A stretch of DNA of 19,048 nucleotides from JAHFOW01 sp046350595 (GTDB lineage Bacteria > Planctomycetota > Brocadiia > Brocadiales > Brocadiaceae). Each line of letters begins with the position of its first letter. The first letter of the stretch is position 1. Positions 1 through 7,888 of this stretch are shown here, piece by piece. The DNA lies in assembly GCA_046350595.1 (NCBI GenBank), contig JAXMAC010000068.1, forward strand, positions 1 through 19,048. The letters are read 5' to 3'. The notes under the pieces are model-generated. The model was not told the origin of the DNA and did not search any database. It saw only the letters and a list, made by a program, of their open reading frames with translations. Position numbers and translations under genes: made by a program.

Positions 1-1166
1 TCATTCGCCAGGACATAACCTGACGTCTGGTCAACCGCATTGTTTGCTGTCGTTGATTGGACATTGCCAAGAACCTGGCAGGATGTCGTATCGCAGATAT
101 CGTAATGATAAACATCGATGGGATTTCTTACATAGTAAACACCGTAGCTCCGTATAGCTACCGCCCCTGCCTTTAGGGAATCCATGCCATTTGCAAGAGC
201 GCCCCAACAACTGTACCACTCTGCCGGTAATACATACTTCACATAGGTGTCAAGACTATACACTGCCACAGAGGTACAGGAAGTACTGCTGCTACAGTTT
301 GTCCCTACCCGTATGGTATGAGGAATGGTCATTAATGGTGTCTCCTGATTTTCCCTGCAGATTTTCTGTTGCATGTCTCCTTCGGTATTTTGGGTTGCTT
401 CATTCTCATCCTGCACATGGACGTCTTCTTTGAAACCATTCTTTATGTCCCGTCGCCGATACGCCCTTTCATCGATGACCTTCTTCCCCTTCCCGCGCTT
501 CAGGCGAATACGATAAACCCAATCTGTGTTTGGCATCAATTCAACGTATTTTCTTAATTCTGTTCTATACCCTTCCTTTTGAAAACCAATATCTGCCACA
601 GGAATACCTTCGTAGTATGGGGGAAAAGGCATATTCAAAATAAAAAAACCGCGATCGTTTGTTTTCGTGCAAGAATTATCACCATTCTGGCCTACCTGTA
701 CATCTGCTATGGGCATTCCGTTATTATCATCCACAACAAATCCAATAATGACCGTAGCGTCAGGACGATGCAAGGATGCGATAAATTCCGGATTAAGTTC
801 CGGCGGTGTTTCAAGTGGATCAAGGTAAACACTAATAATGCGCGGCGATTTGTTGTTTACCGTAAAATTTACTGCCATAGAACGATAACCAGCAGCTTCA
901 AAGACGTAATCATAAGACCCATACGGTAAAGATACAAGCATGGAGCCTTTTGTTGACTCTTTCTTACCTTCTTCTTCTCCCTGATAAATAATCAGGCCTC
1001 TGGCAGTATCCCTAATTATCATATTATCAGGGCAGACGGCATAACCTGTCATGCTGTCAATAAGGTTGATTTGCTGGCGGTATGAGAGCGTATCCCCATG
1101 ACTCAAAGGATGAGATATGCAGAGAAAAAATAAGCATACGCTTGTAAGAAAATATTTTCTATTCAT
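1..1166 (-). CDS. Secreted SpoIID/LytB-domain protein with carboxypeptidase-regulatory-like domain (3' end outside window)
   Basis: The reading frame is open from ATG at 1166 to the window edge (388 codons seen, no stop). The N-terminus (about residues 1-24) is a signal peptide with a hydrophobic stretch FLTSVCLFFLCIS. Residues about 140-225 resemble a carboxypeptidase regulatory-like/beta-sandwich domain (VVDDNNGMPIADVQVG, then TNDRGFF). A charged linker follows (225-270). From about 283 to the edge comes a SpoIID/LytB domain: SLDTYVKYVLPAEW, LKAGAVAIRSYGVY, then YDICDTTSCQVLG and AVDQTSGYVLAN, matching the family's alternating pattern. In the family SpoIID is a lytic transglycosylase acting on denuded peptidoglycan glycans, and LytB is an amidase enhancer. 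Here the likely role is envelope or cell-wall related, outside the inner membrane. It is translationally coupled to tilS: its ATG overlaps the tilS stop by 8 nt. The domain call is firm; the exact substrate is unknown. Confidence 0.82.
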   Translation of the reverse strand, partial: MNRKYFLTSVCLFFLCISHPLSHGDTLSYRQQINLIDSMTGYAVCPDNMIIRDTARGLIIYQGEEEGKKESTKGSMLVSLPYGSYDYVFEAAGYRSMAVNFTVNNKSPRIISVYLDPLETPPELNPEFIASLHRPDATVIIGFVVDDNNGMPIADVQVGQNGDNSCTKTNDRGFFILNMPFPPYYEGIPVADIGFQKEGYRTELRKYVELMPNTDWVYRIRLKRGKGKKVIDERAYRRRDIKNGFKEDVHVQDENEATQNTEGDMQQKICRENQETPLMTIPHTIRVGTNCSSSTSCTSVAVYSLDTYVKYVLPAEWYSCWGALANGMDSLKAGAVAIRSYGVYYVRNPIDVYHYDICDTTSCQVLGNVQSTTANNAVDQTSGYVLAN

Positions 1167-2610
1167 GGTTTTTTTGAAAGGTTAACTTCAGAATCTTCTT
1201 TGTATCGGGATTAACCTTTACCTTGTTGTCTATACAAATTCCAATAACCCAGATAGGTTGATCCTTCGTAACCACGACAGGAATTGCATCGCGATCCATG
1301 AGCGGGATTTTTTTGTCCATAAAGAGGTCTTTTAATTTCTTGTGCCCGCTGACCCCTAAAGGAGAAATTATATCCCCGTCCTTGCGCCCCCGAACGGTAA
1401 CGGGCATGGTAATACTTTCCAGGTCAAAAATTTCCTCATGCATGGTCTTGCTTTTTTTGAATACATCCAGAGGTACATCACAAACATCCACAATTTCTGC
1501 AATCAATTGTCCCCCATGGGGAATGGATGTTACGCCGGGTATCTGAATGAGCATCTCAGATATGCGGGGGGTAGATAACTGATAAGGTTCGCCTTTTTTA
1601 AAATACAACATGCCATGCTCATACCAGAGATAAAGGTTTCCCGGCAATTGAAAATGTCGTCCCTTTCCCGGCCGGGTTAGCTCATTACATATTTTTGTAT
1701 AGTGTTCATACGTTACTTCTTTTAAGGGTATATCGAGTCTCCTGAATATCTCCCGGATTACCATACTTTGTAATATTCCCGGTTGTTTTAACAAAGTATC
1801 GGTATGAACGGCATAAAAATCTTCCGCATATTCTTTTGTAACGGCATTGAGTATTTTTTCTGCTTCATGGGTTAAATATTCATTATTCGTATCAAGGATC
1901 TGACACAATTGAATGAGGGTATTTTTTATGTTCGGGTTGTATTGATTTTCCAGCAGGGGGATCAATTCAAGTCGTATCTTGTTCCGAAGATAGAGAGGTT
2001 CATAATTGGTGGCATCGGTTCTATAACAGAGGTGTTCTTTTTCAAGGTGTTCCATAATATCCTTTCTCCACGTAAAGAGGAGCGGGCGGATGAGTTGCAC
2101 AGAAGACTTTGGGGTTAACGGGCGTTTTACAGGAATCCCTTTTAGACCGATTATCCCGGCGCCTCTGATAATACGATGAAGGATAGTCTCCGCATTGTCA
2201 TCTGCATTATGAGCAATGGCGACGGAAGCTGCATGGTATGTTTGCGCTACTTCTCCAAAAAACCGGTATCTTTCCATCCGTGCAGTTTCTTCAATGGAGC
2301 ATTTGGTTTGCTCTGCAATCTTTTGAATATCCACCTCTTTCTGAACAAATGGCAACGAGAGGTCTTTTGCTAAATTCTGAACAAACCGCGCATCCTCTTC
2401 GGCGGCCTGTCCACGAAGTTTATGGTTGAGGTGGGCCACATATAAACGCAGGGGAAGTTTTTTAGTCCCATTCAGGGCATGGAGGATGCTGAGGAGTGCA
2501 ACCGAGTCGGGGCCACCCGATACTCCCACGATAAGGGCATCGTGGGAATCCATAAGCCGGTACTTTTTTATCGTGGTATAAACCTCGTAAGATAACTTGT
2601 TTAAACGCAT
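1159..2610 (-). CDS. tilS: tRNA(Ile)-lysidine synthase TilS
   Basis: TilS uses ATP and lysine to convert C34 of the AUA-reading tRNA-Ile to lysidine, which changes its identity from Met to Ile; it is normally essential and cytosolic. The PP-loop ATPase motif SGGPDS lies in VGVSGGPDSVALLSI near the N-terminus. The N-ATPase domain continues through VAHLNHKLRGQAAEEDA and IAHNADDNAETILHRIIRG. A helical TilS substrate-binding region follows. The C-terminal domain contains VRGRKDGDIISPLGVSGHKKLKDLF, shown here only by its hallmark GRKDGD...HKKLKDLF. The frame is open up to 2760, but ATG at 2610 gives a normal family N-terminus and length (483 aa), while the extra 50 residues look non-homologous and overlap a palindromic repeat; I chose 2610. 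No strong Shine-Dalgarno is seen. It is the first gene of a two-gene minus-strand unit with the SpoIID-domain gene. Confidence 0.93.
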   Translation of the reverse strand: MRLNKLSYEVYTTIKKYRLMDSHDALIVGVSGGPDSVALLSILHALNGTKKLPLRLYVAHLNHKLRGQAAEEDARFVQNLAKDLSLPFVQKEVDIQKIAEQTKCSIEETARMERYRFFGEVAQTYHAASVAIAHNADDNAETILHRIIRGAGIIGLKGIPVKRPLTPKSSVQLIRPLLFTWRKDIMEHLEKEHLCYRTDATNYEPLYLRNKIRLELIPLLENQYNPNIKNTLIQLCQILDTNNEYLTHEAEKILNAVTKEYAEDFYAVHTDTLLKQPGILQSMVIREIFRRLDIPLKEVTYEHYTKICNELTRPGKGRHFQLPGNLYLWYEHGMLYFKKGEPYQLSTPRISEMLIQIPGVTSIPHGGQLIAEIVDVCDVPLDVFKKSKTMHEEIFDLESITMPVTVRGRKDGDIISPLGVSGHKKLKDLFMDKKIPLMDRDAIPVVVTKDQPIWVIGICIDNKVKVNPDTKKILKLTFQKNHE

Positions 2611-2749
2611 ATTTTGAACTATATCTATTTTGAATAAGTAAATCAAGTTTAGAAATAGGTTGACTTTGGTTATTGAGTTCGTAAAATATCTCGTATGGGG
2701 TGCGTTCATCAACCGTCTTAATATCTTGAATTTTAAAATCTCCGTAGAG

Positions 2750-2775
2750 TAGAGACGCAAGATTTTGCGTCTCTA
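2750..2775. repeat. Short palindromic repeat, copy 1
   Basis: An 11-bp stem (TAGAGACGCAA with its complement) encloses a 4-nt GATT loop. The same stem recurs at 10193-10222 as a perfect 30-bp palindrome. Both copies lie between genes, so this is likely a dispersed intergenic palindromic (REP-like) element rather than a gene-specific signal. Confidence 0.8.
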
Positions 2776-2799
2776 TGTTTTAAAACAATAAACTGTCAA
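2771..2799 (-). promoter_or_regulatory. Possible sigma-70 promoter for tilS unit
   Basis: On the minus strand a perfect TTGACA (2799-2794) is followed after 17 nt by ATAGAG (2776-2771), a weak -10 match. The -10 region overlaps the palindromic repeat at 2750-2775, so a transcript from here would start within or next to it. The -35 box is good and the -10 poor, so confidence is low. Confidence 0.35.
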
Positions 2800-2827
2800 A
2801 GGCATGATTTAATTTTTTGCTATTTCC

Positions 2828-3340
2828 ATGGGTAAATCCTGGCATACTATAAACAAAAAGTGTTTATATCTGTTCCTCACCATTCTACTTTCCTGTACCG
2901 CCACAGTTCATATCCTCGTACCAGGCTGCCATGGCGAATTGAAAAGAAACAAGGTATTGCCCATTAGTGTGGCAGGAATTGAGCTGGACGTGGAATTGGC
3001 AACCACCCAGGAAGAGCAGATGTTAGGATTAATGTACCGTAATACATTAGGAGAAAACGACGGTATGTTATTCGTATTTCCCGAAGAAAGGAGACTCTCT
3101 TTCTGGATGAGGAATACTCGCATACCTCTTTCTATAGCTTTTATTAAGGCCGATGGACGAATTGTTCAGATAGACTCTATGAAGCCTTTTAGTCTGGATT
3201 CTCATGTTTCACAGGAAAAGGTCAAATACGCCCTGGAGATGAACGACGGCTGGTTTAAGAAACACACGGTAAAAGAAGGCGACTTCGTAAAAATACCCAT
3301 AGTTTTGAGTACTGAGGAAAAAACGGGAGTTAAGAGATAA
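2828..3340 (+). CDS. Exported DUF192 family protein
   Basis: The product is 170 aa with an N-terminal hydrophobic export signal (about residues 10-32, YLFLTILLSCTATVHILV) with a Cys at 34 (VPGCHG) that could be a lipobox-like or ordinary cleavage site. Residues about 45-160 are the DUF192/COG1430 domain: a TQEEQMLGLMYRNTL segment, then GMLFVFPEE, SFWMRNTRIPLSIAFI and IDSMKPFS, finishing with KYALEMNDGWF. The family is small, widespread and often secreted, with no established biochemical activity. The next gene begins 2 nt after its stop, so the two are co-transcribed. No clear Shine-Dalgarno precedes the ATG. Upstream, 217 nt separate it from the divergent tilS. Confidence 0.88.
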   Translation: MGKSWHTINKKCLYLFLTILLSCTATVHILVPGCHGELKRNKVLPISVAGIELDVELATTQEEQMLGLMYRNTLGENDGMLFVFPEERRLSFWMRNTRIPLSIAFIKADGRIVQIDSMKPFSLDSHVSQEKVKYALEMNDGWFKKHTVKEGDFVKIPIVLSTEEKTGVKR

Positions 3341-3342
3341 TT

Positions 3343-3984
3343 ATGACACAATTGGTTAGCATTATTAATGAAAAAGACGGCTCAGAGATGGTTCTTGTGC
3401 CAGCGGGCGAATTTATGATGGGTGAGGAGCGAAAGGTTGTAAGTATAGATGCCTTTTATATTGACCGGTTTCCCATAACGAATCTTCAATATAAGAAGTT
3501 TGTTGATGCCACGGGGGCAAAAGAACCTTTTTTCTGGAATAACGAACGATTTAACAAGCCATTACAGCCCGTTGTGGGCGTTACTTGGAATGACGCCGTT
3601 GCCTATGCAAAATGGGCCGGAAAACGCCTGCCCAGGGAAATAGAATGGGAAAAGGCGGCACGCGGGGCTGATGGCAGAGAATATCCGTGGGGGAATATCC
3701 AGCCGGATAATAAAAAAGCCGTTTATAATCTTGATCCGGGCACAGGCGCTCCGGCGCCCGTAGGCGAGCGGAAAGAAGGCGCCAGCCCTTATGGATGCTA
3801 CGATATGGCGGGAAATGTCTGGGAGTGGTGCGAAGATTGGTATGAAACAGGAAAATTTCGCGTTGTCAGAGGGGGGTCGTGGCTCAACCACCATTACATC
3901 CTCAGAAGCGCATACCGAAGCTGCAGTTACCCTGAGGGAAAAGACAATAATGTCGGCTTTCGTTGTGTAAAAGACGCTCAGTAA
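3343..3984 (+). CDS. SUMF1/formylglycine-generating-enzyme-like protein
   Basis: The 213-aa product is essentially one FGE-sulfatase (SUMF1) domain without a signal peptide. Family hallmarks are VPAGEFMMGEE (19-29), IDRFPITNLQYKKFV (40-54), GVTWNDAVAYAKWAGKRLP (79-97), EWEKAARG (101-108), YPWGN (114-118), YDMAGNVWEWCEDWY (153-167), RVVRGGSW (173-180) and VGFRCV (204-209). True FGEs oxidise a sulfatase Cys or Ser to formylglycine using a Cys pair of the pattern CxxxxC near the C-terminus. Here the corresponding segment reads SAYRSCSY with only C194, so the catalytic pair is not evident. No sulfatase lies nearby. It is probably a SUMF1-fold protein of other or unknown function. It sits 2 nt downstream of the DUF192 gene and abuts the convergent Minf_1886 gene directly. 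Confidence 0.87.
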   Translation: MTQLVSIINEKDGSEMVLVPAGEFMMGEERKVVSIDAFYIDRFPITNLQYKKFVDATGAKEPFFWNNERFNKPLQPVVGVTWNDAVAYAKWAGKRLPREIEWEKAARGADGREYPWGNIQPDNKKAVYNLDPGTGAPAPVGERKEGASPYGCYDMAGNVWEWCEDWYETGKFRVVRGGSWLNHHYILRSAYRSCSYPEGKDNNVGFRCVKDAQ

Positions 3985-4419
3985 TTATTTTTTTATACCC
4001 AGCGCGTGGAGAGAAAGCCGGATTTCATATTTTCCATCAAATTTAAAATCTTCATCGAACACTTTTTTGAGGTCGTAAATATTTTTGAAATCTTCCCTGG
4101 AGTCATTTTCTGTCTTTCCCATGAGACCACTTTCTACCAGGTTAAATACAATATTCCCGAAATCTTCGTCCTGTTTAATTCCCATTTGTTCAAACAAGGT
4201 TAATGCCATATAGCCAAAATTTTTTATTGCTAACTGCCTGATGCCCTCCAGAAGCTGCCTTCCGGTTACATGGCGCTCGATGTCGCTTGTTTTGTGTCGG
4301 CTCTTGCCAAGCATATGTATTGTGTAATCAAGCGCCTCAAACATAAATTGATATGCCTCGGGGGAATAGCGGGAGTCCTTTTTAATGATTTCCCGTATTT
4401 TGCTCCACGTATTTGTCAT
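3985..4419 (-). CDS. Minf_1886 family protein (uncharacterised)
   Basis: This is a 144-aa soluble protein resembling the Minf_1886 family, recognised by DSRYSPEAYQFMFEALDYT near the N-terminus, RHVTGRQLLEGIRQLAI in the middle, then FGYMALTLFEQMGI and EDFGNIVFNLVESGLMGKTE, and a REDFKNIYD segment. No function is known for the family to my knowledge. I chose ATG at 4419 because GGAG (4431-4428) lies 8 nt upstream; a TTG at 4425 in the same frame is too close to that site. The gene converges end to end with the SUMF1-like gene (stop codons adjacent, no room for a terminator). It could be a distal member of the PSP1-metG transcript, about 110 nt downstream of metG. Confidence 0.8.
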   Translation of the reverse strand: MTNTWSKIREIIKKDSRYSPEAYQFMFEALDYTIHMLGKSRHKTSDIERHVTGRQLLEGIRQLAIKNFGYMALTLFEQMGIKQDEDFGNIVFNLVESGLMGKTENDSREDFKNIYDLKKVFDEDFKFDGKYEIRLSLHALGIKK

Positions 4420-4529
4420 GTACAATTCTCCATGTCTTACCGTTAGAAAAGGAAAGGTTCTTATTTTCTATCCTTTGATAATACGCATCAACTTTTCCCG
4501 ACAAATATATTTTCTTTAAAAAATGGCTA

Positions 4530-6077
4530 TCAGACAACAGTTTCAGCTACATTCGTTGCTGAAAGTTCAACCCTTGGAAACAGGGGTCTGCCCTTTTTTA
4601 TGAGCGTACCCTTCTTAAACCCCTGCTGGAATTCCAAACAAAGCGGTTGGCCTTCTTCTCTCATACCAAGCTGTCGTTGAATTTCAGCGGCGGTTTTTGG
4701 CATAAATGGGTAAACGTAGAGGGAAATATCCCGAATAGCCGCGGCGAGCGTGCCTAGCGCAGCAGCAAGCTGTAGCCTTGTTGTATCTGATTTTGCCAGC
4801 GACCACGGTTTTTTGTCCTCCACAAATTTATTGGCCCGGCCAATAAACTCCCAGATAATCTCGAGTGCCCTGCTGAATTGCAGCTTATCCATTTCGCTAT
4901 CCATTTTCATGTGAGTATCCCGTGACAGACTCCTTAATTCGTCTTCCTCACCAGGAACCTCCGGGATAATCCCCTGAAAGTACTTGTCAATCATGGTAAG
5001 CGTACGTTGCAATAAATTTCCGAGGTCGTTGCCCAGATCAGAATTAATTCTATGGATAAGGGCGTTATAGGAAAAATTACCGTCCAGCCCAAAAGGAACC
5101 TCTCTCAGGAGGAAATACCGGTAGGCATCGGTGCCGTATAACTGGATAATACTGTGGGGGTCTATGGCATTTCCCAGGGATTTCGATATCTTTTTTCCCT
5201 CAATCGTCCACCAACCATGCGCATAAACTTTACAAGGCAGGTCTATATTCAACGACATGAGAATGGCCGGCCATATAGCGCCATGAAACCACAGGATTTC
5301 TTTCCCGATGATATGGACGTTTGCAGGCCAGTACTTTTCGAACTTCTGCATGTCGTCATCGTAACCCAGGGCTGTGATGTAATTCATAAGCGCATCGATC
5401 CAAACGTATATGGTATGCGTTGGGTCCATAGGGACCTGAATACCCCATTCCACCGCTGAACGACTTATGCTGATGTCCTCAATGTGTGATTGTATTCTGT
5501 GAAGTATTTCGTTTCTCCTTGATTCAGGCTGAATAAAGTGGGGATGTCTTTCGTAATACTCAAGGAGGGCATTCCGATATTTTGATAACCGAAAAAAGTA
5601 ATTCTTTTCCTTTACCTTTTCCACGGCCCGTTTACATTCCGGACATTTCGTCTCGTGGAGTTGCGATTCAATCCAGAAACTCTCACACGGGATACAATAC
5701 CACCCCTCGTATTCTCCCAGATAAATGTCCCCGTTTTCAAAGATTCTTTGAAAGATATTTTTCACGCGACGGCAATGGTCTTCGTCCGTTGTTCGTATAA
5801 ACCCGTCATGGGAGATCTCCAGCGCTTCCCATAAGTTCTTAAACTTATCCACGACAGTGTCTACAAATTCCAACGGCGTTTTATTACACGCCTGCGCAGC
5901 CTTCTGGATTTTCTGGCCGTGTTCATCACTTCCGGTCAGGAAGAAAACATCATAATTCTTCGACCTTTTATATCGCGCCAGCACATCTGCGGCAATGGTT
6001 GTATATGAATGGCCTATATGCGGCACATCGTTCACATAATAAATGGGTGTTGTAAGATAGAATGTCTGTTTACTCAA
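4530..6077 (-). CDS. metG: Methionyl-tRNA synthetase MetG (short form, no C-terminal dimerisation domain)
   Basis: MetG charges tRNA-Met with methionine in the cytosol, supplying both initiation and elongation. The class I signatures are TTPIYYVNDVPHIGHSYTT at the N-terminus (HIGH motif) and KKISKSLGN (KMSKS-type motif, here KISKS). The connective insert carries one zinc knuckle pair, YCIPC and CPEC. The Rossmann segment TGSDEHGQKIQKAA and the anticodon-binding helices (NLLQRT, ANKFVEDKKPW) are present. The protein ends after the anticodon domain, so the EMAP-like tRNA-binding extension of long MetG is absent. The frame is open to a GTG at 6095, but TTG at 6077 gives the family-typical start MSKQTFYLTTPIYYVN with AAGGA 8 nt upstream, so I prefer it. 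That start overlaps the stop of the upstream PSP1 gene by 8 nt, implying translational coupling. Confidence 0.93.
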   Translation of the reverse strand: MSKQTFYLTTPIYYVNDVPHIGHSYTTIAADVLARYKRSKNYDVFFLTGSDEHGQKIQKAAQACNKTPLEFVDTVVDKFKNLWEALEISHDGFIRTTDEDHCRRVKNIFQRIFENGDIYLGEYEGWYCIPCESFWIESQLHETKCPECKRAVEKVKEKNYFFRLSKYRNALLEYYERHPHFIQPESRRNEILHRIQSHIEDISISRSAVEWGIQVPMDPTHTIYVWIDALMNYITALGYDDDMQKFEKYWPANVHIIGKEILWFHGAIWPAILMSLNIDLPCKVYAHGWWTIEGKKISKSLGNAIDPHSIIQLYGTDAYRYFLLREVPFGLDGNFSYNALIHRINSDLGNDLGNLLQRTLTMIDKYFQGIIPEVPGEEDELRSLSRDTHMKMDSEMDKLQFSRALEIIWEFIGRANKFVEDKKPWSLAKSDTTRLQLAAALGTLAAAIRDISLYVYPFMPKTAAEIQRQLGMREEGQPLCLEFQQGFKKGTLIKKGRPLFPRVELSATNVAETVV

Positions 6078-6945
6078 GTTCACAATCCTTTTCACAGTGT
6101 TGATTACATGGCGTTTCTTTTTCTGGTTCAGATAAAGGTTCTCTTACCTTGTCAATAATCTCGCTCACCGGTATATGGACTCTGCTCGCATTATTCAGTT
6201 CAAGGGTAACTTCCTGTTGCAGCACATCGTAATTAATGACCTCCCCAACTCCCTTCGCCGTTTTTACGATAGAGCCTTTTCTGGGTATGCTACGCTTCAG
6301 TTCGTCATAAACTTTATCTTCATAGCGCAGGCAACACATCAGGCGGCCGCACCGGCCGGAGATTTTTGAAGGATCGAGGGTCGCCTTTTGATTCTTTGCC
6401 ATTTTCATGGTAACCGGTTCGAGATTCTTGAGGAACGACCTGCAACACAACTCCCGTCCGCAATGTTCATAATCGGCCAGAAGCCTTGCTTCGTCCCTGA
6501 CTCCGATCTGTTTCATTTCTATGCGGGCCTGGTATTCCTTTGCCAGGTCTTTCACCAGTTCCCTGAAATCTATGCGCCCGTCGGCAAGGTAATAAAAGAT
6601 AATCTTGCGTGTTCCGAATAAATGTTCCACACTCGCCAGTTTCATGACGAGTTTATGCTCTTTGATCTTCTTCTGGCAAAATTTGAATTCAACCGGCACC
6701 ATTTCATTCATTATTTTGTTATATTTTTCTTTATCTTCAGGAGTGGCCTTCCGCAGGACTTCTCCAAGGTTATCCAGGGGAGCGTCATCCGGCGCTTCTT
6801 TTACCCAGGTAACAACATCACCGAACTCAATACCACGGTTTGTGCGAATTACGACCTGGTCGTCTTTTCTGAGGGAGTTAAATGTGGAAAAAAAATCGGC
6901 GGTGTTTTTTAAGACGCCAAACCGAATAGTTAAAATATGTCGCAT
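6070..6945 (-). CDS. PSP1 domain protein, RicT/YaaT-like
   Basis: The 291-aa product contains a PSP1 C-terminal domain, with the cysteine motifs CGRELCCRSFL (162-172) and SGRCGRLMCCLRYE (196-209) typical of RicT (YaaT). In Bacillus subtilis RicT belongs to the RicA-RicF-RicT complex, which binds Fe-S clusters and supports RNase Y-dependent mRNA processing. Cys 162, 167, 168, 199, 204 and 205 are candidate ligands. The last 20 residues add three more cysteines (CNQHCEKDCELE), an unusual acidic Cys-rich tail. RicA and RicF are not seen here. ATG at 6945 has no clear Shine-Dalgarno but gives the expected N-terminus. It is first in an operon with metG, driven by the promoter at 6992-7020. Confidence 0.88.
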   Translation of the reverse strand: MRHILTIRFGVLKNTADFFSTFNSLRKDDQVVIRTNRGIEFGDVVTWVKEAPDDAPLDNLGEVLRKATPEDKEKYNKIMNEMVPVEFKFCQKKIKEHKLVMKLASVEHLFGTRKIIFYYLADGRIDFRELVKDLAKEYQARIEMKQIGVRDEARLLADYEHCGRELCCRSFLKNLEPVTMKMAKNQKATLDPSKISGRCGRLMCCLRYEDKVYDELKRSIPRKGSIVKTAKGVGEVINYDVLQQEVTLELNNASRVHIPVSEIIDKVREPLSEPEKETPCNQHCEKDCELE

Positions 6946-6991
6946 GAGGTTACATCAAAAGGATTCTTCTAATAAAAAATTATATTTTATT

Positions 6992-7020
6992 ATTATCAGT
7001 TAATACTGTGTGTTTGTCAA
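6992..7020 (-). promoter_or_regulatory. Sigma-70-type promoter for PSP1-metG operon
   Basis: On the minus strand TTGACA (7020-7015) and GATAAT (6997-6992) are separated by exactly 17 nt, an almost perfect consensus. Predicted transcription starts near 6985, giving a leader of about 40 nt before the PSP1 start at 6945. Confidence 0.75.
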
Positions 7021-7345
7021 GTTTACAAGTTTTTCATGTTTTTTTATAATTTTTGATTATCGCTGTTTCAATGAATCACGCTTGCATTATTATTTTTGAA
7101 TATGATATTATTGTGTTGAACTCATCTAAAGTATTTCGCGTATTCTGTATTCTTCATGGCTCTTTTATCAGGTATTGATTTTAAGGTAACAGTTCAGCCG
7201 GTATTCTAAATAGGCATGAATACAACCCCCCTCGCCTCCTTTTCTAAGGGGGATTCAGCGGGTTATCGGGCATCTTCACACGTACCACGGAACTCTTACG
7301 TTTTAAGAAATCAAAAATAGTTTACATTCGACAGCGAGGTAGAAA
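7021..7345. other. Intergenic region between divergent operons
   Basis: About 325 nt separate the PSP1 promoter from the FxLYD-like gene. I see no ORF of convincing quality. It holds an imperfect hairpin at 7235-7252 (CCTCCTT with AAGGGGG, one G-T pair) in a C-rich/G-rich setting that looks like a worn intergenic repeat, and GAGGT at about 7336 serving as ribosome binding site for the next gene. No convincing promoter was identified for the plus-strand pair. Confidence 0.5.
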
Positions 7346-7882
7346 ATGAAAAGACTTCTTTTCGGTTTTTTGGTATCTGTTTTTCCCACGATCCTGACAT
7401 ATCCTTTGTATGCACAGGACGCATTAAGCAAGTTAAATATGATGGAGATTGTTATCTCAAATCTCGTATCAAGGGTTGAGTCATTGGAAAAACGGGTAAA
7501 CGAGTTGGAAAAAGGCAGGGGTCTTTCACCTGCAGGCAGTGCACCAAAGGTAGCAAGGAAAGAACCGCCCCCCAAAGAATCCTCTACGCCAGCAATAACG
7601 AATGGGTTTGAAGATATTGGAAATGGATTCTTTGCGAGAAATGTGCGTTTCAGTCCGTTTGGGGCGAATGTGCTGTGCATCGGCGAGATTGCAAACAGAA
7701 CGGAAAAAAATTATCGTTTTGCAAAGTTCACCCTGGAAATATACGATGACCGTGACTTACCCGTTAAAAAAGAAGAGATTTCCATTCCAGACCTCCCCAA
7801 AGAGAGCGTCAAACCCTTTGAAGTCATGATCATTGGCGTTGAAGCAAGTCTTATCTATCGTTATGTAATCAAGCCCTATTGA
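7346..7882 (+). CDS. Exported protein with coiled coil and FxLYD-like domain
   Basis: This is a 178-aa protein of unknown function. Residues 1-23 form a signal peptide (cleavage probably after YAQ). Residues about 27-58 form a short coiled coil (ISNLVSRVESLEKRVNELEK), then a Pro-rich linker (60-85). Residues about 95-178 form a beta-rich domain resembling FxLYD: VLCIGEIANRTEKNYRFAKF, then TLEIYDDRDLPV and PFEVMI. Such domains occur in secreted or lipid-anchored proteins and have no enzymatic role assigned. The ATG is preceded by GAGGT at good distance. The radical SAM gene begins 6 nt after its stop, suggesting co-transcription. Confidence 0.72.
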   Translation: MKRLLFGFLVSVFPTILTYPLYAQDALSKLNMMEIVISNLVSRVESLEKRVNELEKGRGLSPAGSAPKVARKEPPPKESSTPAITNGFEDIGNGFFARNVRFSPFGANVLCIGEIANRTEKNYRFAKFTLEIYDDRDLPVKKEEISIPDLPKESVKPFEVMIIGVEASLIYRYVIKPY

Positions 7883-7888
7883 ATAAAA

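Noticed and set aside
191..929. Plus-strand reading frames in the first kilobase
   Set aside because: They are antisense to the SpoIID-domain gene, which has a signal peptide and clear domain motifs.
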